Source: Nitratireductor aquimarinus | Lineage (GTDB): Bacteria; Pseudomonadota; Alphaproteobacteria; Rhizobiales; Rhizobiaceae | DNA: 64,000 bases | Direction: 5' to 3' | NCBI RefSeq assembly: GCF_017255295.1 | Contig: NZ_JAFKDE010000003.1 | Coordinates: forward strand, 1 to 64,000 | Part shown: positions 27,506 to 36,576 of the stretch, piece by piece | Numbering within the stretch: the first letter of the stretch is position 1 | How the letters are laid out: the number at the start of each line of letters is the position of its first letter | Translations under genes and position numbers: made by a program | Notes under the pieces: generated by a model | What the model was told of the DNA's origin: nothing | The model's input: the letters and a program-made list of their open reading frames with translations, nothing else | Database searches by the model: none

Positions 27506-28360
27506 ATGAATCCACCCGACAGAGCCAATAGAATGCCCAGTACCGTCGTCATGAACGGGGATCGCCCGGTCAATGACGAAAAGCGCCGGTCGTGGATCGA
27601 GGAGGCGGAAGGCGATCTTGTCGTTGGCGAGATCGAGCAGGCGGCGCATGTTCGGGTGGAAGCGCATCGCCACAGCCGCGGCCAGCTTCTTCATGCGCGC
27701 AGCGGCGTTGTTCTGGTCAAGACCGTGTTCGGGCACTGGATGGTGCCGACGGGGCAGGCGATCTGGATTCCGCCCGGCATCGTGCATGCCGTGGACATGG
27801 TGACCGATGTGCGCATGCAGTCGGTCTATGTGCTGCCGGAGGCGATTTCCGATCTGCCCGACAGGCCGCGTGTGGTCGGTGTAACCCCGCTGATGCACAG
27901 TCTTCTGGAGGAGGTGGCGCCGCTGCCCCATGTGGCGCAGCCGACCGGGCGCAACGGGCTTATCTACAAGCTCATTCTGCACGAAATTCCGCGCCTGCCG
28001 GAATTGCCGCTCGGCCTGCCGTTTCCCGCTGATGCGCGGCTTGCGCGGATGTGCCGGGCCTTTCTCGATGCGCCGGCAAGCCGGGTCACCATTGATGACT
28101 GGGCGCGCGACGCGGGCATGAGCCGACGCACGTTCACGCGGCGCTTCAAGCAGGAAGCGGGCGTGAGCCTCTCGGTCTGGCGTCAGCAGGCGAGCCTCTT
28201 TGCGGCCCTGCCCAGGCTTGTGAGCGGCGAGCCGGTGACGAGCGTCGCCTATGATCTCGGCTATGACAGTGTCGCGGCCTTCACCACCATGTTCAAACGC
28301 ATGCTCGGCTCTTCGCCGCGCAACTATCTGAAACTGCCCGAGAGGGAAGACGGGTCCTGA
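27506..28360 (+). CDS. AraC family transcriptional regulator with N-terminal cupin
   Basis: 284 residues from ATG 27506; GTG 27497 and ATG 27533 are other possible starts and none has a strong ribosome site. The N-terminal half has a cupin-like core (HSRGQLLHARSGVVLV, TGQAIWIPPGIVHAVDM). The C-terminal half has two HTH motifs (IDDWARDAGMSRRTFTRRFK; SVAYDLGYDSVAAFTTMFKR, LGSSPRNY). It is divergent from the Fsr-like exporter and therefore probably its regulator. A RIME1-like repeat follows 15 bp after the stop. Confidence 0.88.
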   Translation: MNPPDRANRMPSTVVMNGDRPVNDEKRRSWIEEAEGDLVVGEIEQAAHVRVEAHRHSRGQLLHARSGVVLVKTVFGHWMVPTGQAIWIPPGIVHAVDMVTDVRMQSVYVLPEAISDLPDRPRVVGVTPLMHSLLEEVAPLPHVAQPTGRNGLIYKLILHEIPRLPELPLGLPFPADARLARMCRAFLDAPASRVTIDDWARDAGMSRRTFTRRFKQEAGVSLSVWRQQASLFAALPRLVSGEPVTSVAYDLGYDSVAAFTTMFKRMLGSSPRNYLKLPEREDGS

Positions 28361-28375
28361 CCCCGCGCGCTGCCG

Positions 28376-28482
28376 CTGGAGCGCCGTGCGTCCATTGGGA
28401 CGCACAAAGGACGCTCTAACCTATTGAATCGACGCATCGTGCTTTCCGAAAATCGATTCCGACTTTCGGGCCGAAGCGCTAG
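28376..28482. repeat. RIME1-like intergenic palindromic element, full copy
   Basis: About 107 bp with two palindromes: GTGCGTCCATTGGGACGCAC, then after a spacer CCGAAAATCGATTCCGACTT leading into TTTCGGGCCGAAGC. Homologous along its length to 50396-50503. It spans the space between the convergent AraC and MarR genes and covers the MarR stop codon (28479-28481). The name RIME1 is from memory of rhizobial intergenic mosaic elements. Confidence 0.7.
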
Positions 28483-28952
28483 TCCTGCGCCAGTGTCTCG
28501 CTGATCTTGCGCATCTGCTCGCCCATGGCCTCGCACTGTTCCGGCGTGGACTGGGCCATGACGCGGTCGATAAGTTCCGTATAGACGGCGAGCGCTTCCA
28601 TCAGCCGTTCCTCGCCATCGGGCGTCAGGTAGAGCCTGAGAATGCGACGGTCCTTTGCATCGTTCTCGCGGCGCACGAGCCCCTGGGTTTCAAGCTGCGG
28701 CAAAAGCATGGTGATGTTGGAGCGGCCGACCAGAAGTCTGCGCGCCAGATCGTGCTGCGACTGACCGGGGTGGCGATACAGATTCATCAGCATGTCGAGC
28801 TGCGCGATCTTCAGGCCCAGCGGTTCGAGCGCCTTGCCAAGGGCCCTTACAATGGCCTTTTCGGCGCGCGCGACTGCAACCCATGTACGGAAGCGCGGAT
28901 TGTCCCAGGGAAGTTCTTGTTTTTTGTTCATGCTTGAACTAACTTTGTTCAT
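28479..28952 (-). CDS. MarR family transcriptional regulator
   Basis: 157 residues with a winged HTH (SQHDLARRLLVGRSNITMLLPQLETQGLV then KDRRILRLYLTPDGEE, the wing) and helical dimer ends. An alternative ATG at 28931 would give 150 residues. Both start codons sit inside near-identical palindromes, so binding there would block its own transcription. It is divergent from the alpha/beta hydrolase and most likely represses both. MarR proteins respond to small phenolic or oxidant ligands. Its last codons overlap a RIME1-like repeat. Confidence 0.9.
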   Translation of the reverse strand: MNKVSSSMNKKQELPWDNPRFRTWVAVARAEKAIVRALGKALEPLGLKIAQLDMLMNLYRHPGQSQHDLARRLLVGRSNITMLLPQLETQGLVRRENDAKDRRILRLYLTPDGEERLMEALAVYTELIDRVMAQSTPEQCEAMGEQMRKISETLAQD

Positions 28953-28960
28953 GATTGAAC
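28926..28960. promoter_or_regulatory. Two MarR-type operator palindromes
   Basis: GTTCATGCTTGAAC (28926-28939) and GTTCATGATTGAAC (28947-28960) each have perfect 5-bp arms GTTCA/TGAAC around 4 bp, with centres 21 bp apart, two helical turns. They lie between the divergent MarR and hydrolase genes. Operator function is inferred from symmetry, spacing and position. Confidence 0.7.
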
Positions 28961-28979
28961 ATTATCATGGATTGCCGAC

Positions 28980-29933
28980 ATGACCGCACTCAATCTGAGG
29001 ATCTTACGGGGTCTTTTTGGCACAATCGATCATGTCGCGCCAAGCCTCGCAGGTCGTCTTGCCTTCCGGCTCTTCTGCCGTACGCCGAGCCCGCAGAAGC
29101 TGACGGAGAAGGAAAAGCGTCTCCTGTCAAAGGCGCAGAATTTCATGAACAGCGCCCGCAGGCACAGTCTCACGACGGAGCACGGCCGTGTTGCGGCTTA
29201 CGAGTTCACAAACTGGGGCGGGCGTCGCGACGGGCCGACCGTGCTTGTGCTGCATGGCTGGCGTTCGCGCACGGAGCATATGCGCGCCATCATCGAGGCG
29301 CTTCTGGAGCGTGGGTTTCGCGTGGTGTCGCTCGACCTTCCGGGCCATGGTTCGTCCGGCGGGCGGGTTTTGAACATCCCCAAGGCCGTCGCAGCCGTGC
29401 AAAGTGCGGCCCAATGGCTTGGGCCGTTCGACGCAATGGTCGGGCATTCCTTCGGTGGCGCCGTTGCCCTCAATGCGGTGGCCGGGTCCATTAATGGAAT
29501 ACCGCCGGTTCCGGTGCGCAGGCTTGTGATGATCGGTGCACCGAATGCGCTGCCTGATCTTTTCACGCAGTTCGGGCAGTTTCTGAAACTCGGACCAAAG
29601 GCTCAAGACGTGTTTGAAGGGCGGGTTGAGATCATTGCCGGAACGCCGCTTTCCAGTTTCGTCGGGAGAGATCAACTGAGCGCCCTCGATATCCCGACCC
29701 TGATTGTCCACGCGCCCGATGACAAGGAGGTTCCCGCCACCGACGCCAGGGCGATGGCGGCAGCAGGGCGGCATGTTTCGGTGACATGGGCGCCGGGGCT
29801 TGGCCATCGCCGCATTCTCGCCGATCCGGGGATCGCAGCGCGTGTCGCCGCCTTTGTCGCCACGCGCAAGCTGCGGCGTGAGGATATGCCCCTTATGCAG
29901 CCATTAGAGAATCATTTACCAATCCCCAACTGA
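28980..29933 (+). CDS. Alpha/beta fold hydrolase
   Basis: 317 residues. The fold is shown by VLVLHGWRSRTEHM (oxyanion strand-loop), SLDLPGHGSSGGR, the nucleophile elbow VGHSFGGAVA with catalytic Ser, an acidic residue in IVHAPDDKEVP, and a late His in WAPGLGHRRIL. Substrate unknown; the family includes esterases, lipases and lactonases. The ATG at 28980 has a weak ribosome site. It sits 20 bp after the second operator palindrome and is probably under MarR control. Confidence 0.88.
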   Translation: MTALNLRILRGLFGTIDHVAPSLAGRLAFRLFCRTPSPQKLTEKEKRLLSKAQNFMNSARRHSLTTEHGRVAAYEFTNWGGRRDGPTVLVLHGWRSRTEHMRAIIEALLERGFRVVSLDLPGHGSSGGRVLNIPKAVAAVQSAAQWLGPFDAMVGHSFGGAVALNAVAGSINGIPPVPVRRLVMIGAPNALPDLFTQFGQFLKLGPKAQDVFEGRVEIIAGTPLSSFVGRDQLSALDIPTLIVHAPDDKEVPATDARAMAAAGRHVSVTWAPGLGHRRILADPGIAARVAAFVATRKLRREDMPLMQPLENHLPIPN

Positions 29934-30123
29934 GCGTGCATTTCCCGACAATTTTATCGATCTGCCCGCGACCGATCCTGTTTGAACTGTTATTTTTGTT
30001 GCGATTCATGTTTGGGAAGCGTTTTACGTGCAGACGTCATCGATTTCGGGCTCTGCCCGCCGCTGGAAACCTGTCCGCAAATGGCGCTCCTGGAATATAG
30101 TTCGGATCTCGGCGGGGTGATCG

Positions 30124-32007
30124 ATGATTTTGAAATCCACACGCAAGACCTGGCTGGCCTGTGCGGCCCTGGCTGTGTTTGCGGGGCATGCGGGGGCAGC
30201 ACATGCCCAGGGCGACAATCTTTTCGATATGCTGTTCGGTGGCAACAACCGCTCCAGCGCCGCGCGTTCTGCGCCGCCGCCGAAGCCTGTTGAGCCCGCG
30301 CCGCAGCGTCGTGTGCCTGCGAAGGCGCCAAAGATCTCCGCGCCTTCCTATTACAATTACAAGCCGGAGAGCCTCGCCCATGTCGAGTTCTCCGAGATCA
30401 CGCTTCCAGAGGCAGAGGGCGCTTTTCAGCCGACCCTCGAGGGCGTTTCCTTCCGCGAGGCATTGCCGATGCTGGAGGGGATGGAACTCTACGCCGAGAA
30501 GGATATCGCGAAGGCGCTGGTCGACTTCTATTCGAACAGGCCCGATTTCATCTGGGTTTCCGGATACCAGCCCAATGATCGTGCGCGGCAGGTTCTGCGC
30601 GTTCTTTCTGAGGCTTCCAGCTATGGGCTCTCCGACAGCGACTATACGGTCGGCGTGCCGGGCAGCGATTTTTCCTATGATGACATCGCGGCACGCCAGA
30701 AAGAACTGATCCGCTTCGAGATGATGCTTTCTGCCCGTGCATTACGCTATGCGCGTGATGCCCATGCGGGCCGCATCAATCCGAACAAGTTATCCGGCTA
30801 TCACGACTTCGCCAAGAAGCCGATGAACCTGGAACAGTCGCTCGGCTTCATGGCCAACATGGCCGACGCCGATATCTATCTGGAGCGGCAGCATCCGCAG
30901 AACGACACTTATCGCAAGCTGCGCGCGGAGCTGGAGATGCTGCGCGGCGCTGCCGAGCGTGAGATCATCGTCGACCCCAAGACGTTTGTCCGCCCGGGCG
31001 GAACCAATCCCGAACTGGCAAAGCTGCTCAAGCTCATCGAGCGCGATGCAGATGCCGCTTTTCTGGAAACCCATGGCGCGGCGCTGAAAGAGCATGCCGG
31101 CAGTGAGGTTTATGTTCAGGCGCTGGTGCCTGTTGTGAAGGCCGCGCAGGAGGAGAGGGGCCTCAAGCCGGATGGCGTCATCGGGCCGCGCACCGTTGCC
31201 GCGATTGCCGGCGTTTCCAAGGCTGCGCGCATCGACAAGGTTCTCTACACGCTGGAGCGTCTGCGCTGGCACCCCTCGGAGCTGGGCGAAACGCGGGTGG
31301 TGATCAACGCCGCTTCCTTCAATGTCGATTTCTTCGACAAGGGCGAGCCGCGCATTTCCATGCGTACGGTGGTGGGCCGGTCTGCCAACCAGACCAATTT
31401 CTTCCATGACGAGCTGGAGACGGTGGAATTCAACCCCTATTGGGGGGTGCCGCGCTCCATCATCGTCAACGAGATGCTGCCCAAGCTGTGGCGCGATCCG
31501 AGCTATCTCGACCGGAACGGCTACGAGGTGATCAACGGTCAGGGGCGCAAGGTCTCGTCGTCCGCCGTCGACTGGGGCCAGTATGGCCGCAATGTGCCTT
31601 TCAGCGTCCGTCAGAAGCCGGGCCGCCGCAACGCGCTTGGTGAGTTGAAGATACTGTTCCCCAACCGGCACGCCATCTACATGCACGACACGCCTTCCAA
31701 GAGCCTGTTCCAGCGCGACACGCGCGCTTTCAGTCATGGTTGCGTGCGTCTGGCCGATCCGCGCGCCATGGCCGCGGCGCTGCTCGATGTTTCCGTCGAC
31801 GACGTGGCGCGCGCCATTGAGAGCGGTGATCGCAGTCGCCCGACACGGCGCAAGATCGAGCGCAAGATCCCCGTCTATGTCGGTTATTTCACGGCATGGC
31901 CGCAGACGGATGGCGTGATCGCCTATCATGGCGATGTCTATGGGCGTGATGAGCGCCTGGGGATTGCGATCGAGAAGGTCACCGATACGCGCTCGCCCAA
32001 TTCCTGA
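30124..32007 (+). CDS. L,D-transpeptidase (YcbB/LdtD-like) with peptidoglycan-binding domain
   Basis: 627 residues. Signal peptide 1-28 (LACAALAVFAGHAGAAHA). A long helical N-terminal region (about 100-330) matches the scaffold domain of YcbB-type enzymes, followed by a peptidoglycan-binding motif (GLKPDGVIGPRTVAAI) and the YkuD catalytic block HDTPSKSLFQRDTRAFSHGC with the nucleophile Cys540. In the periplasm it should form 3-3 cross-links or attach proteins to peptidoglycan. GGCGGGG precedes the ATG. A strong terminator follows at 32044. Confidence 0.92.
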   Translation: MILKSTRKTWLACAALAVFAGHAGAAHAQGDNLFDMLFGGNNRSSAARSAPPPKPVEPAPQRRVPAKAPKISAPSYYNYKPESLAHVEFSEITLPEAEGAFQPTLEGVSFREALPMLEGMELYAEKDIAKALVDFYSNRPDFIWVSGYQPNDRARQVLRVLSEASSYGLSDSDYTVGVPGSDFSYDDIAARQKELIRFEMMLSARALRYARDAHAGRINPNKLSGYHDFAKKPMNLEQSLGFMANMADADIYLERQHPQNDTYRKLRAELEMLRGAAEREIIVDPKTFVRPGGTNPELAKLLKLIERDADAAFLETHGAALKEHAGSEVYVQALVPVVKAAQEERGLKPDGVIGPRTVAAIAGVSKAARIDKVLYTLERLRWHPSELGETRVVINAASFNVDFFDKGEPRISMRTVVGRSANQTNFFHDELETVEFNPYWGVPRSIIVNEMLPKLWRDPSYLDRNGYEVINGQGRKVSSSAVDWGQYGRNVPFSVRQKPGRRNALGELKILFPNRHAIYMHDTPSKSLFQRDTRAFSHGCVRLADPRAMAAALLDVSVDDVARAIESGDRSRPTRRKIERKIPVYVGYFTAWPQTDGVIAYHGDVYGRDERLGIAIEKVTDTRSPNS

Positions 32008-32043
32008 TCGGGAGGATCAGGCGTCGCATGCGGCAGGGTATTG

Positions 32044-32078
32044 CGGCCATCGCTCTTGAGCGGTGGCCGTTTTTGTTT
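32044..32078 (+). terminator. Rho-independent terminator after the L,D-transpeptidase gene
   Basis: Arms CGGCCATCGCT and AGCGGTGGCCG form an 11-bp stem with one G-U type pair and a CTTG loop, followed by TTTTTGTTT. The T-run is on the plus-strand side only. Confidence 0.88.
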
Positions 32079-32116
32079 GTCTGACCCAGGGGGCCTGCCC
32101 CTGGCCAGCATGCTCG

Positions 32117-33571
32117 TTAGTCGCGCCAGAAAGTCGGCAGCAGCAGGACGACGACCGCAAGGATTTCCAGTCGGCCAAGCAGCATGGTCGCTGAAAGAAC
32201 CCATTTCGCAAAGTCGCTGAGCGGCGCGAAATTGCCGGATGGTCCGATGGTGGTGCCAAGGCCCGGACCCACATTGGTAAGCGCCGTCAGTGAACCCGTT
32301 AGCGCGGTCAGGAAGTCGAGCCCGGTGGCGGCCAGAAGCAGCGTTGCCAGCACCCAGGAGGCAAGGAAGCCGACCACGAACAGAACCACCGAACGCTGCA
32401 TCTCCACATCCACGATGCGCTTGCCATAGCGCAGGGCGCGCACGGAATGTGGATGGATGAGAAGGCGCAGACCATTGCGCAGCATCGCGCCCAGTATGAG
32501 GAAGCGATACGCCTTCACGCCGCCCGAAGTGGAGCCGGAACAGCCGCCGAGGAAGGTCGCGAAGAAGGCGAGCGTCACCGCGAAAGGTCCCCACAGCGTG
32601 TAGTCCTCGCTGGCAAAACCCGTTGTGGTGATGATCGACGCGAAGTTGAACGCCGTGGAAGCAAGTATGTCATCGAAGGGCTGGCCGGTCGTGATCCTGC
32701 GTTGAACGGCCAGCACGATGACGATCACCGTCACATAGCCGAGAAACAGCCGGATTTGCGGATCGCGCAGCGCGTCGAGCCGTCCGCGTGCGAAGAACAG
32801 GACGAGGATCGAGAAGGGCAGGGCCGCCATCAGCATGAAGAATGTGCCGACCCAGAGCACCGTATTGCCCTCGAAATAGCCGAACGAGGCATCATGGGTG
32901 GAGAACCCGCCGGTTGCGATGGTGGTCATCGCATGATTGATCGCATCGAAATTGTCCATGCCTGCCGCCGCATAGGACAGCGCGCAGAGCCCGGTCAAAA
33001 GGCAGTAGATGCCGACCAGCGCGAACAGAAAGCTGATGAAACGGTCGAAGGGGCGGTTTTCGATGTCGGAGGATTCCACCCGGAAGTAGGAAAACCCGCC
33101 GACCTTGAGAAGTGGCAGCAGGAACAGGCCAAGCGCCACAACGCCGATGCCGCCGATCCATTGCAGGATGGAGCGCCAGAGGAGAAGGCCGGGCGGCAGT
33201 CCGTCGAGCCCGGAGATCACGGTGGAGCCGGTCGTCGTGATGGCCGAGACGGATTCGAAAACGGCCTCGGCCAGATCGAGCTTGAGCGAGGCGGTGTAGA
33301 ATGGCAGCGCGCCGACCAGGCCGAGCATCAGCCAGAGAATGACCACCACGAGAAATGTGGACTGGGTGGAGCCACGGGTAAGAGGGGCGCGTGTGGCGGC
33401 TGCGATTGTCAGTGCGATTGCGCCTGTCGCCAGTGAGCAGACGACGAAAACCTGCCAGTCATCATTGCCGTAATAGAGATCGACGGCGGCGGGGAGGAGC
33501 ATCGAAGCGGCCACATAAACGGCAAAAATGGCCGCTGGATAGGTGGCTGTCCGGATTGTCGATGTTTGCAA
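32117..33571 (-). CDS. trkH: TrkH family potassium uptake protein
   Basis: I prefer TTG 33571 (LQTSTIRTATYPAA), preceded by GAGGTAGAG and giving the usual 484 residues; ATGs at 33652 and 33682 would add an unsupported low-complexity tail. The four P-loop/selectivity repeats of Trk channels are visible, for example ITTTGSTVISGLDGLPPG, TIATGGFSTHDASFGYF, FLGGCSGSTSGGVKAYR and LTNVGPGLGTTIGPSGNF. It is the membrane pore of a Trk K+ uptake system and needs TrkA, which is not in the window. Confidence 0.9.
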   Translation of the reverse strand: MQTSTIRTATYPAAIFAVYVAASMLLPAAVDLYYGNDDWQVFVVCSLATGAIALTIAAATRAPLTRGSTQSTFLVVVILWLMLGLVGALPFYTASLKLDLAEAVFESVSAITTTGSTVISGLDGLPPGLLLWRSILQWIGGIGVVALGLFLLPLLKVGGFSYFRVESSDIENRPFDRFISFLFALVGIYCLLTGLCALSYAAAGMDNFDAINHAMTTIATGGFSTHDASFGYFEGNTVLWVGTFFMLMAALPFSILVLFFARGRLDALRDPQIRLFLGYVTVIVIVLAVQRRITTGQPFDDILASTAFNFASIITTTGFASEDYTLWGPFAVTLAFFATFLGGCSGSTSGGVKAYRFLILGAMLRNGLRLLIHPHSVRALRYGKRIVDVEMQRSVVLFVVGFLASWVLATLLLAATGLDFLTALTGSLTALTNVGPGLGTTIGPSGNFAPLSDFAKWVLSATMLLGRLEILAVVVLLLPTFWRD

Positions 33572-33704
33572 TGTCTCTACCTCGGTAGGTGCGGGCACCG
33601 TTGGTAGAGGAGAAAATGCGTCAGGAAAAGTGGTTTTGGAGAGGGTAGCCATGCATAACCGGCAGGGCTTGCCAGTGAGCAACAGCCCCTCCAGAGCCCG
33701 GCAA

Positions 33705-34505
33705 TCATGGCATTACGCAGTAAAACCCAGCGCTTTCACTGGCGCCGAATTCGGGGTGCGTGTCGATGGTATGGGAGAGCGAGGGAATGCTCCAGCGGTC
33801 TTCAATCCTGTAGCCAAGAGCCGCAAGCATCTCCAGAAATCCGGCTTCGTTGCGGATCTGATAGGGCACGAGAGCGGGGCCGATGCGCTCCAGCGTCACG
33901 AGCGTCTTTCCTTTGCGCAGCGCGACCTTGTTCAACAGAAGGTGCCGGGGCGGAACGCTCAGGCGTCCAAGCAGCTCCGGCAGGGGAACGTTCAGATATT
34001 GCAGCAGACCCGACCCCAGAAAGAGGTCACAGGGGCCGCCATCTTCGAGCCGGTTCGTGAAGGTGAGGGCGCTCAGGCCATCCGCCCTGGCGCGTTTCTC
34101 ACCGGCTTTGACGATGGCGGGCAGGTCGTAGACGGTCCAGTTCAGCCTGTCGATGGAGGGCAGAGACCTGCGGAACGCCCTGAACTTCGTGCCCATATGA
34201 CCGCCCGCATCGACCACCGTGCCGATGCGGCTCTCAAGTCGGCTGAGCCAAAACAGAAGCGGATAATCCCAGGGAACGAGCTGGCACATGCGCTCGAAGG
34301 CCACATCCGCCACCGCGTCGTGATCATAGCCCGCAAGCCCCTGACGCTGCGCGGCGGCAAGCGCTTCATCGAATGAGGCGTAGGCGCCGGAAAAGCGCAC
34401 GGGAAGCCCTGTTGCCATGCGCAGACGACCCGCCGCCGTCTTGAAGGGCAGGGCGACCGCGCCCCGGGCTCCCTTGATCCTCTGTTTGATCTGCTCCATC
34501 GGCAT
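33705..34505 (-). CDS. TIGR04325-type SAM methyltransferase
   Basis: 266 residues from ATG 34505 (MPMEQIKQ), preceded by AAGGGGGACC; the longer frame to 34616 has no support. Motifs include RFSGAYASFDEALAAAQRQG, typical of the TIGR04325 start, and a Rossmann SAM site TVVDAGGHMGTKFRAF, then WTVYDLPAIVKAGEKRA. Family members are often found with surface polysaccharide genes. Here no glycosyltransferase is nearby; it follows the small R-x4-H gene on the same strand, 130 bp away, downstream of the secretion cluster. Confidence 0.8.
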   Translation of the reverse strand: MPMEQIKQRIKGARGAVALPFKTAAGRLRMATGLPVRFSGAYASFDEALAAAQRQGLAGYDHDAVADVAFERMCQLVPWDYPLLFWLSRLESRIGTVVDAGGHMGTKFRAFRRSLPSIDRLNWTVYDLPAIVKAGEKRARADGLSALTFTNRLEDGGPCDLFLGSGLLQYLNVPLPELLGRLSVPPRHLLLNKVALRKGKTLVTLERIGPALVPYQIRNEAGFLEMLAALGYRIEDRWSIPSLSHTIDTHPEFGASESAGFYCVMP

Positions 34506-34635
34506 GTCTGGCCCCTGGTCCCCCTTGTCGCCGCCGGGCCAAAGCCGGTCACGACAAGACATTACCCCCTGCAAAGGGGATGACCGATACGGCAAAACTG
34601 ATGAATGCTGCGCCAAATAGGCTTAACTCCGGGCC

Positions 34636-35175
34636 TTACAGCGGGAATCCATACCGCTTTGCAATTGCCCAGATGTCCCGGTTGGTCTCGATCAGCCGGT
34701 TGATGGACCCGGTGATGTTGTCGATTTCCGCATCGTCGATGGCGTCCACCTTGCCATATTTCAGCCGGTCGCCGCTGTCGGAAATCCGCATGAGCAGGGT
34801 CGAGACATTTTCGCCCGTGTCGTCAAAGGAATAGATGCAGTGGTTGTATTTGTTCCTGAGCTTGGCTTCGCTCATCATCCGGCGCGTAACGCCCAGCACA
34901 TCCCTGCGAACGGCTTCATCCGTGCGTGATGTCTTGGCCAGCCGCTCCACCAGATCGACCCGCGCGCGCGACGTGTTCAGTGTGAGGAAAATGATCGTGG
35001 CCGTTTCCATGTCCACCCGCGCAAGTCCCGCGATCAGGTGGATGAGAAGGCTCTCGGTGTTGGTCCACGTGTAATTGAGCTGCCCCAGCAGTGTGAGTAC
35101 TTTTCGGAAACGTGGGGTAGCTTCATTCATGGCGAAACGGCTCGCGTCCACCTCGGATAGCTCATTGTCCCTCAT
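34636..35175 (-). CDS. Hypothetical helical protein with R-x4-H (HEPN-like) motif
   Basis: 179 residues, mostly helix-forming, without signal peptide or membrane segment. I do not recognise the family. Residues 107-112 read RNKYNH, the R-x4-H pattern of HEPN ribonucleases, placed in a helix after a long amphipathic stretch (RVDLVERLAKTSRTDEAVRR). HEPN membership is a guess from this motif alone. It sits 43 bp after the HlyD-type gene on the same strand, so it may be transcribed with the secretion genes. A nearby antitoxin-like partner is not evident. Confidence 0.7.
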   Translation of the reverse strand: MRDNELSEVDASRFAMNEATPRFRKVLTLLGQLNYTWTNTESLLIHLIAGLARVDMETATIIFLTLNTSRARVDLVERLAKTSRTDEAVRRDVLGVTRRMMSEAKLRNKYNHCIYSFDDTGENVSTLLMRISDSGDRLKYGKVDAIDDAEIDNITGSINRLIETNRDIWAIAKRYGFPL

Positions 35176-35218
35176 GCTATCACCGCACGTTTCAGTCGTC
35201 TACTTTCTGTGACCCTTC

Positions 35219-36562
35219 CTAGTTCTCGCGAAACGCCCGGTTCATGCTGTCCATGATGGGCTTCGAGAGATATTCGAAGAAGGTGCGTTCGGCCGTCTGG
35301 ATCAGGACTTCGGCCGGCATACCCGGTGTCGGCAGGAAGCCGTGAACCCGCGCCAGTTCGCTCGGCGGCAGCCGCACCCGCGCCAGATAGATTTCGCGTT
35401 TCTCATCGACCGAGCCGTCGCGCAGCGCGTCGGCCGAAACATAGAATACTTCGCCCGTCAGGACCGGCGTGGTGCGCTGGTTGAGCGCGGTCAGACGCAC
35501 GGTTGCTTCCTGTCCCACCCGCACGCTGTCGATCTTTGTGCGCGGGATCTGCGTTTCGATGATCAGCGGCACGTCCGAGGGTAAAATCTCTGCAATGCTC
35601 TTGCCGCTTTCGATCACGCCGCCGGGCGTGTGGTAGTAGAGCCGCACGACGGTGCCTGCGACTGGCGTGTTGATCGTGGCGCGACGCAGGATGTTTTCTG
35701 CTGCGCGCGACTGCTCGCGAACCGCGTCGAGCTCCGCCTCGATGCTCTGCAGCTCATCAAGGGCCGCCTGCCGATAGGCGGCGAGCGTCTGGTTGGCCTG
35801 CTCGCGATAGCGCTTCATCTGGGCATGTGTTTCATCGACTTCGGCCGAAAGACGCCCGAGCTGGCCATCCGCCTCGGCCATGGCCCGCCGGATGGCGGAG
35901 ATTTCGGGTTTGCGCATCAGCCCCTGCTCATAGAGCTTCTGCTTGCCGGAATACTCGTCTGTCAGGAAGGCGAGCTGCCGCGTCAGGGCCTCGTGCTGGG
36001 CCGTGTAGCCGCGTCCGCGAATTTCCAGCGCGGCGATGTTGTTGTTCAATAGCTCCAGTTCACTGTGGAGCTTGCGCTGCGAGGATTCGAAATTGAGCCG
36101 CTGGCTCGCCAGTATTTCCGCAATCTCCGGGTCTGCCATCCGCTCCGTCAGATCGGCGGGGAAGTCGATGCTGGTCTTTTCCTCATATTCAGAAGACAAC
36201 CGCGCGACGATCGCCACAAGCCGCGCCCGCCGCAGGAAAAGCTGGCGTTCATTGGCAAGGGCTGAGGTCTCGTCCAGCTGCACCAGCGGCTGGCCGGCGG
36301 TCACATGATCGCCTTCGGACACCAGGATGTCCTTGATCACGCCGCCTTCAAGATGCTGCACGATCTTGTTTTGACCGGTGGCGACGAAACTGCCCTGTGA
36401 GATGACGGCGGCTGCAAGCGGCGCGAAGGCGGCCCATATGCCGAACCCGCCGAAACAGAGAATGAGCAGGATGATGCCGGCAATGCTCTGCTTGCGGATC
36501 GAACGCGGCACCTCCGCGTACCACGTCATGTCTTGAAGCTTGGCGATTTCGGTGGAGCTCAT
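35219..36562 (-). CDS. Type I secretion membrane fusion protein (HlyD/PrsE family)
   Basis: 447 residues. One membrane helix near the N-terminus (about 25-45, IAGIILLILCFGGFGIWAAF), a lipoyl half-motif (GGVIKDILVSEGDHVTAGQPL), a long coiled-coil hairpin (about 100-280) and a beta-barrel end (TINTPVAGTVVRLYYHTPGG). It links the inner-membrane ABC transporter to an outer-membrane TolC-like channel, which is not in the window. It starts 14 bp after the ABC transporter stop, so they are one operon. Confidence 0.93.
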   Translation of the reverse strand: MSSTEIAKLQDMTWYAEVPRSIRKQSIAGIILLILCFGGFGIWAAFAPLAAAVISQGSFVATGQNKIVQHLEGGVIKDILVSEGDHVTAGQPLVQLDETSALANERQLFLRRARLVAIVARLSSEYEEKTSIDFPADLTERMADPEIAEILASQRLNFESSQRKLHSELELLNNNIAALEIRGRGYTAQHEALTRQLAFLTDEYSGKQKLYEQGLMRKPEISAIRRAMAEADGQLGRLSAEVDETHAQMKRYREQANQTLAAYRQAALDELQSIEAELDAVREQSRAAENILRRATINTPVAGTVVRLYYHTPGGVIESGKSIAEILPSDVPLIIETQIPRTKIDSVRVGQEATVRLTALNQRTTPVLTGEVFYVSADALRDGSVDEKREIYLARVRLPPSELARVHGFLPTPGMPAEVLIQTAERTFFEYLSKPIMDSMNRAFREN

Positions 36563-36576
36563 GATGGACCTGCCCT

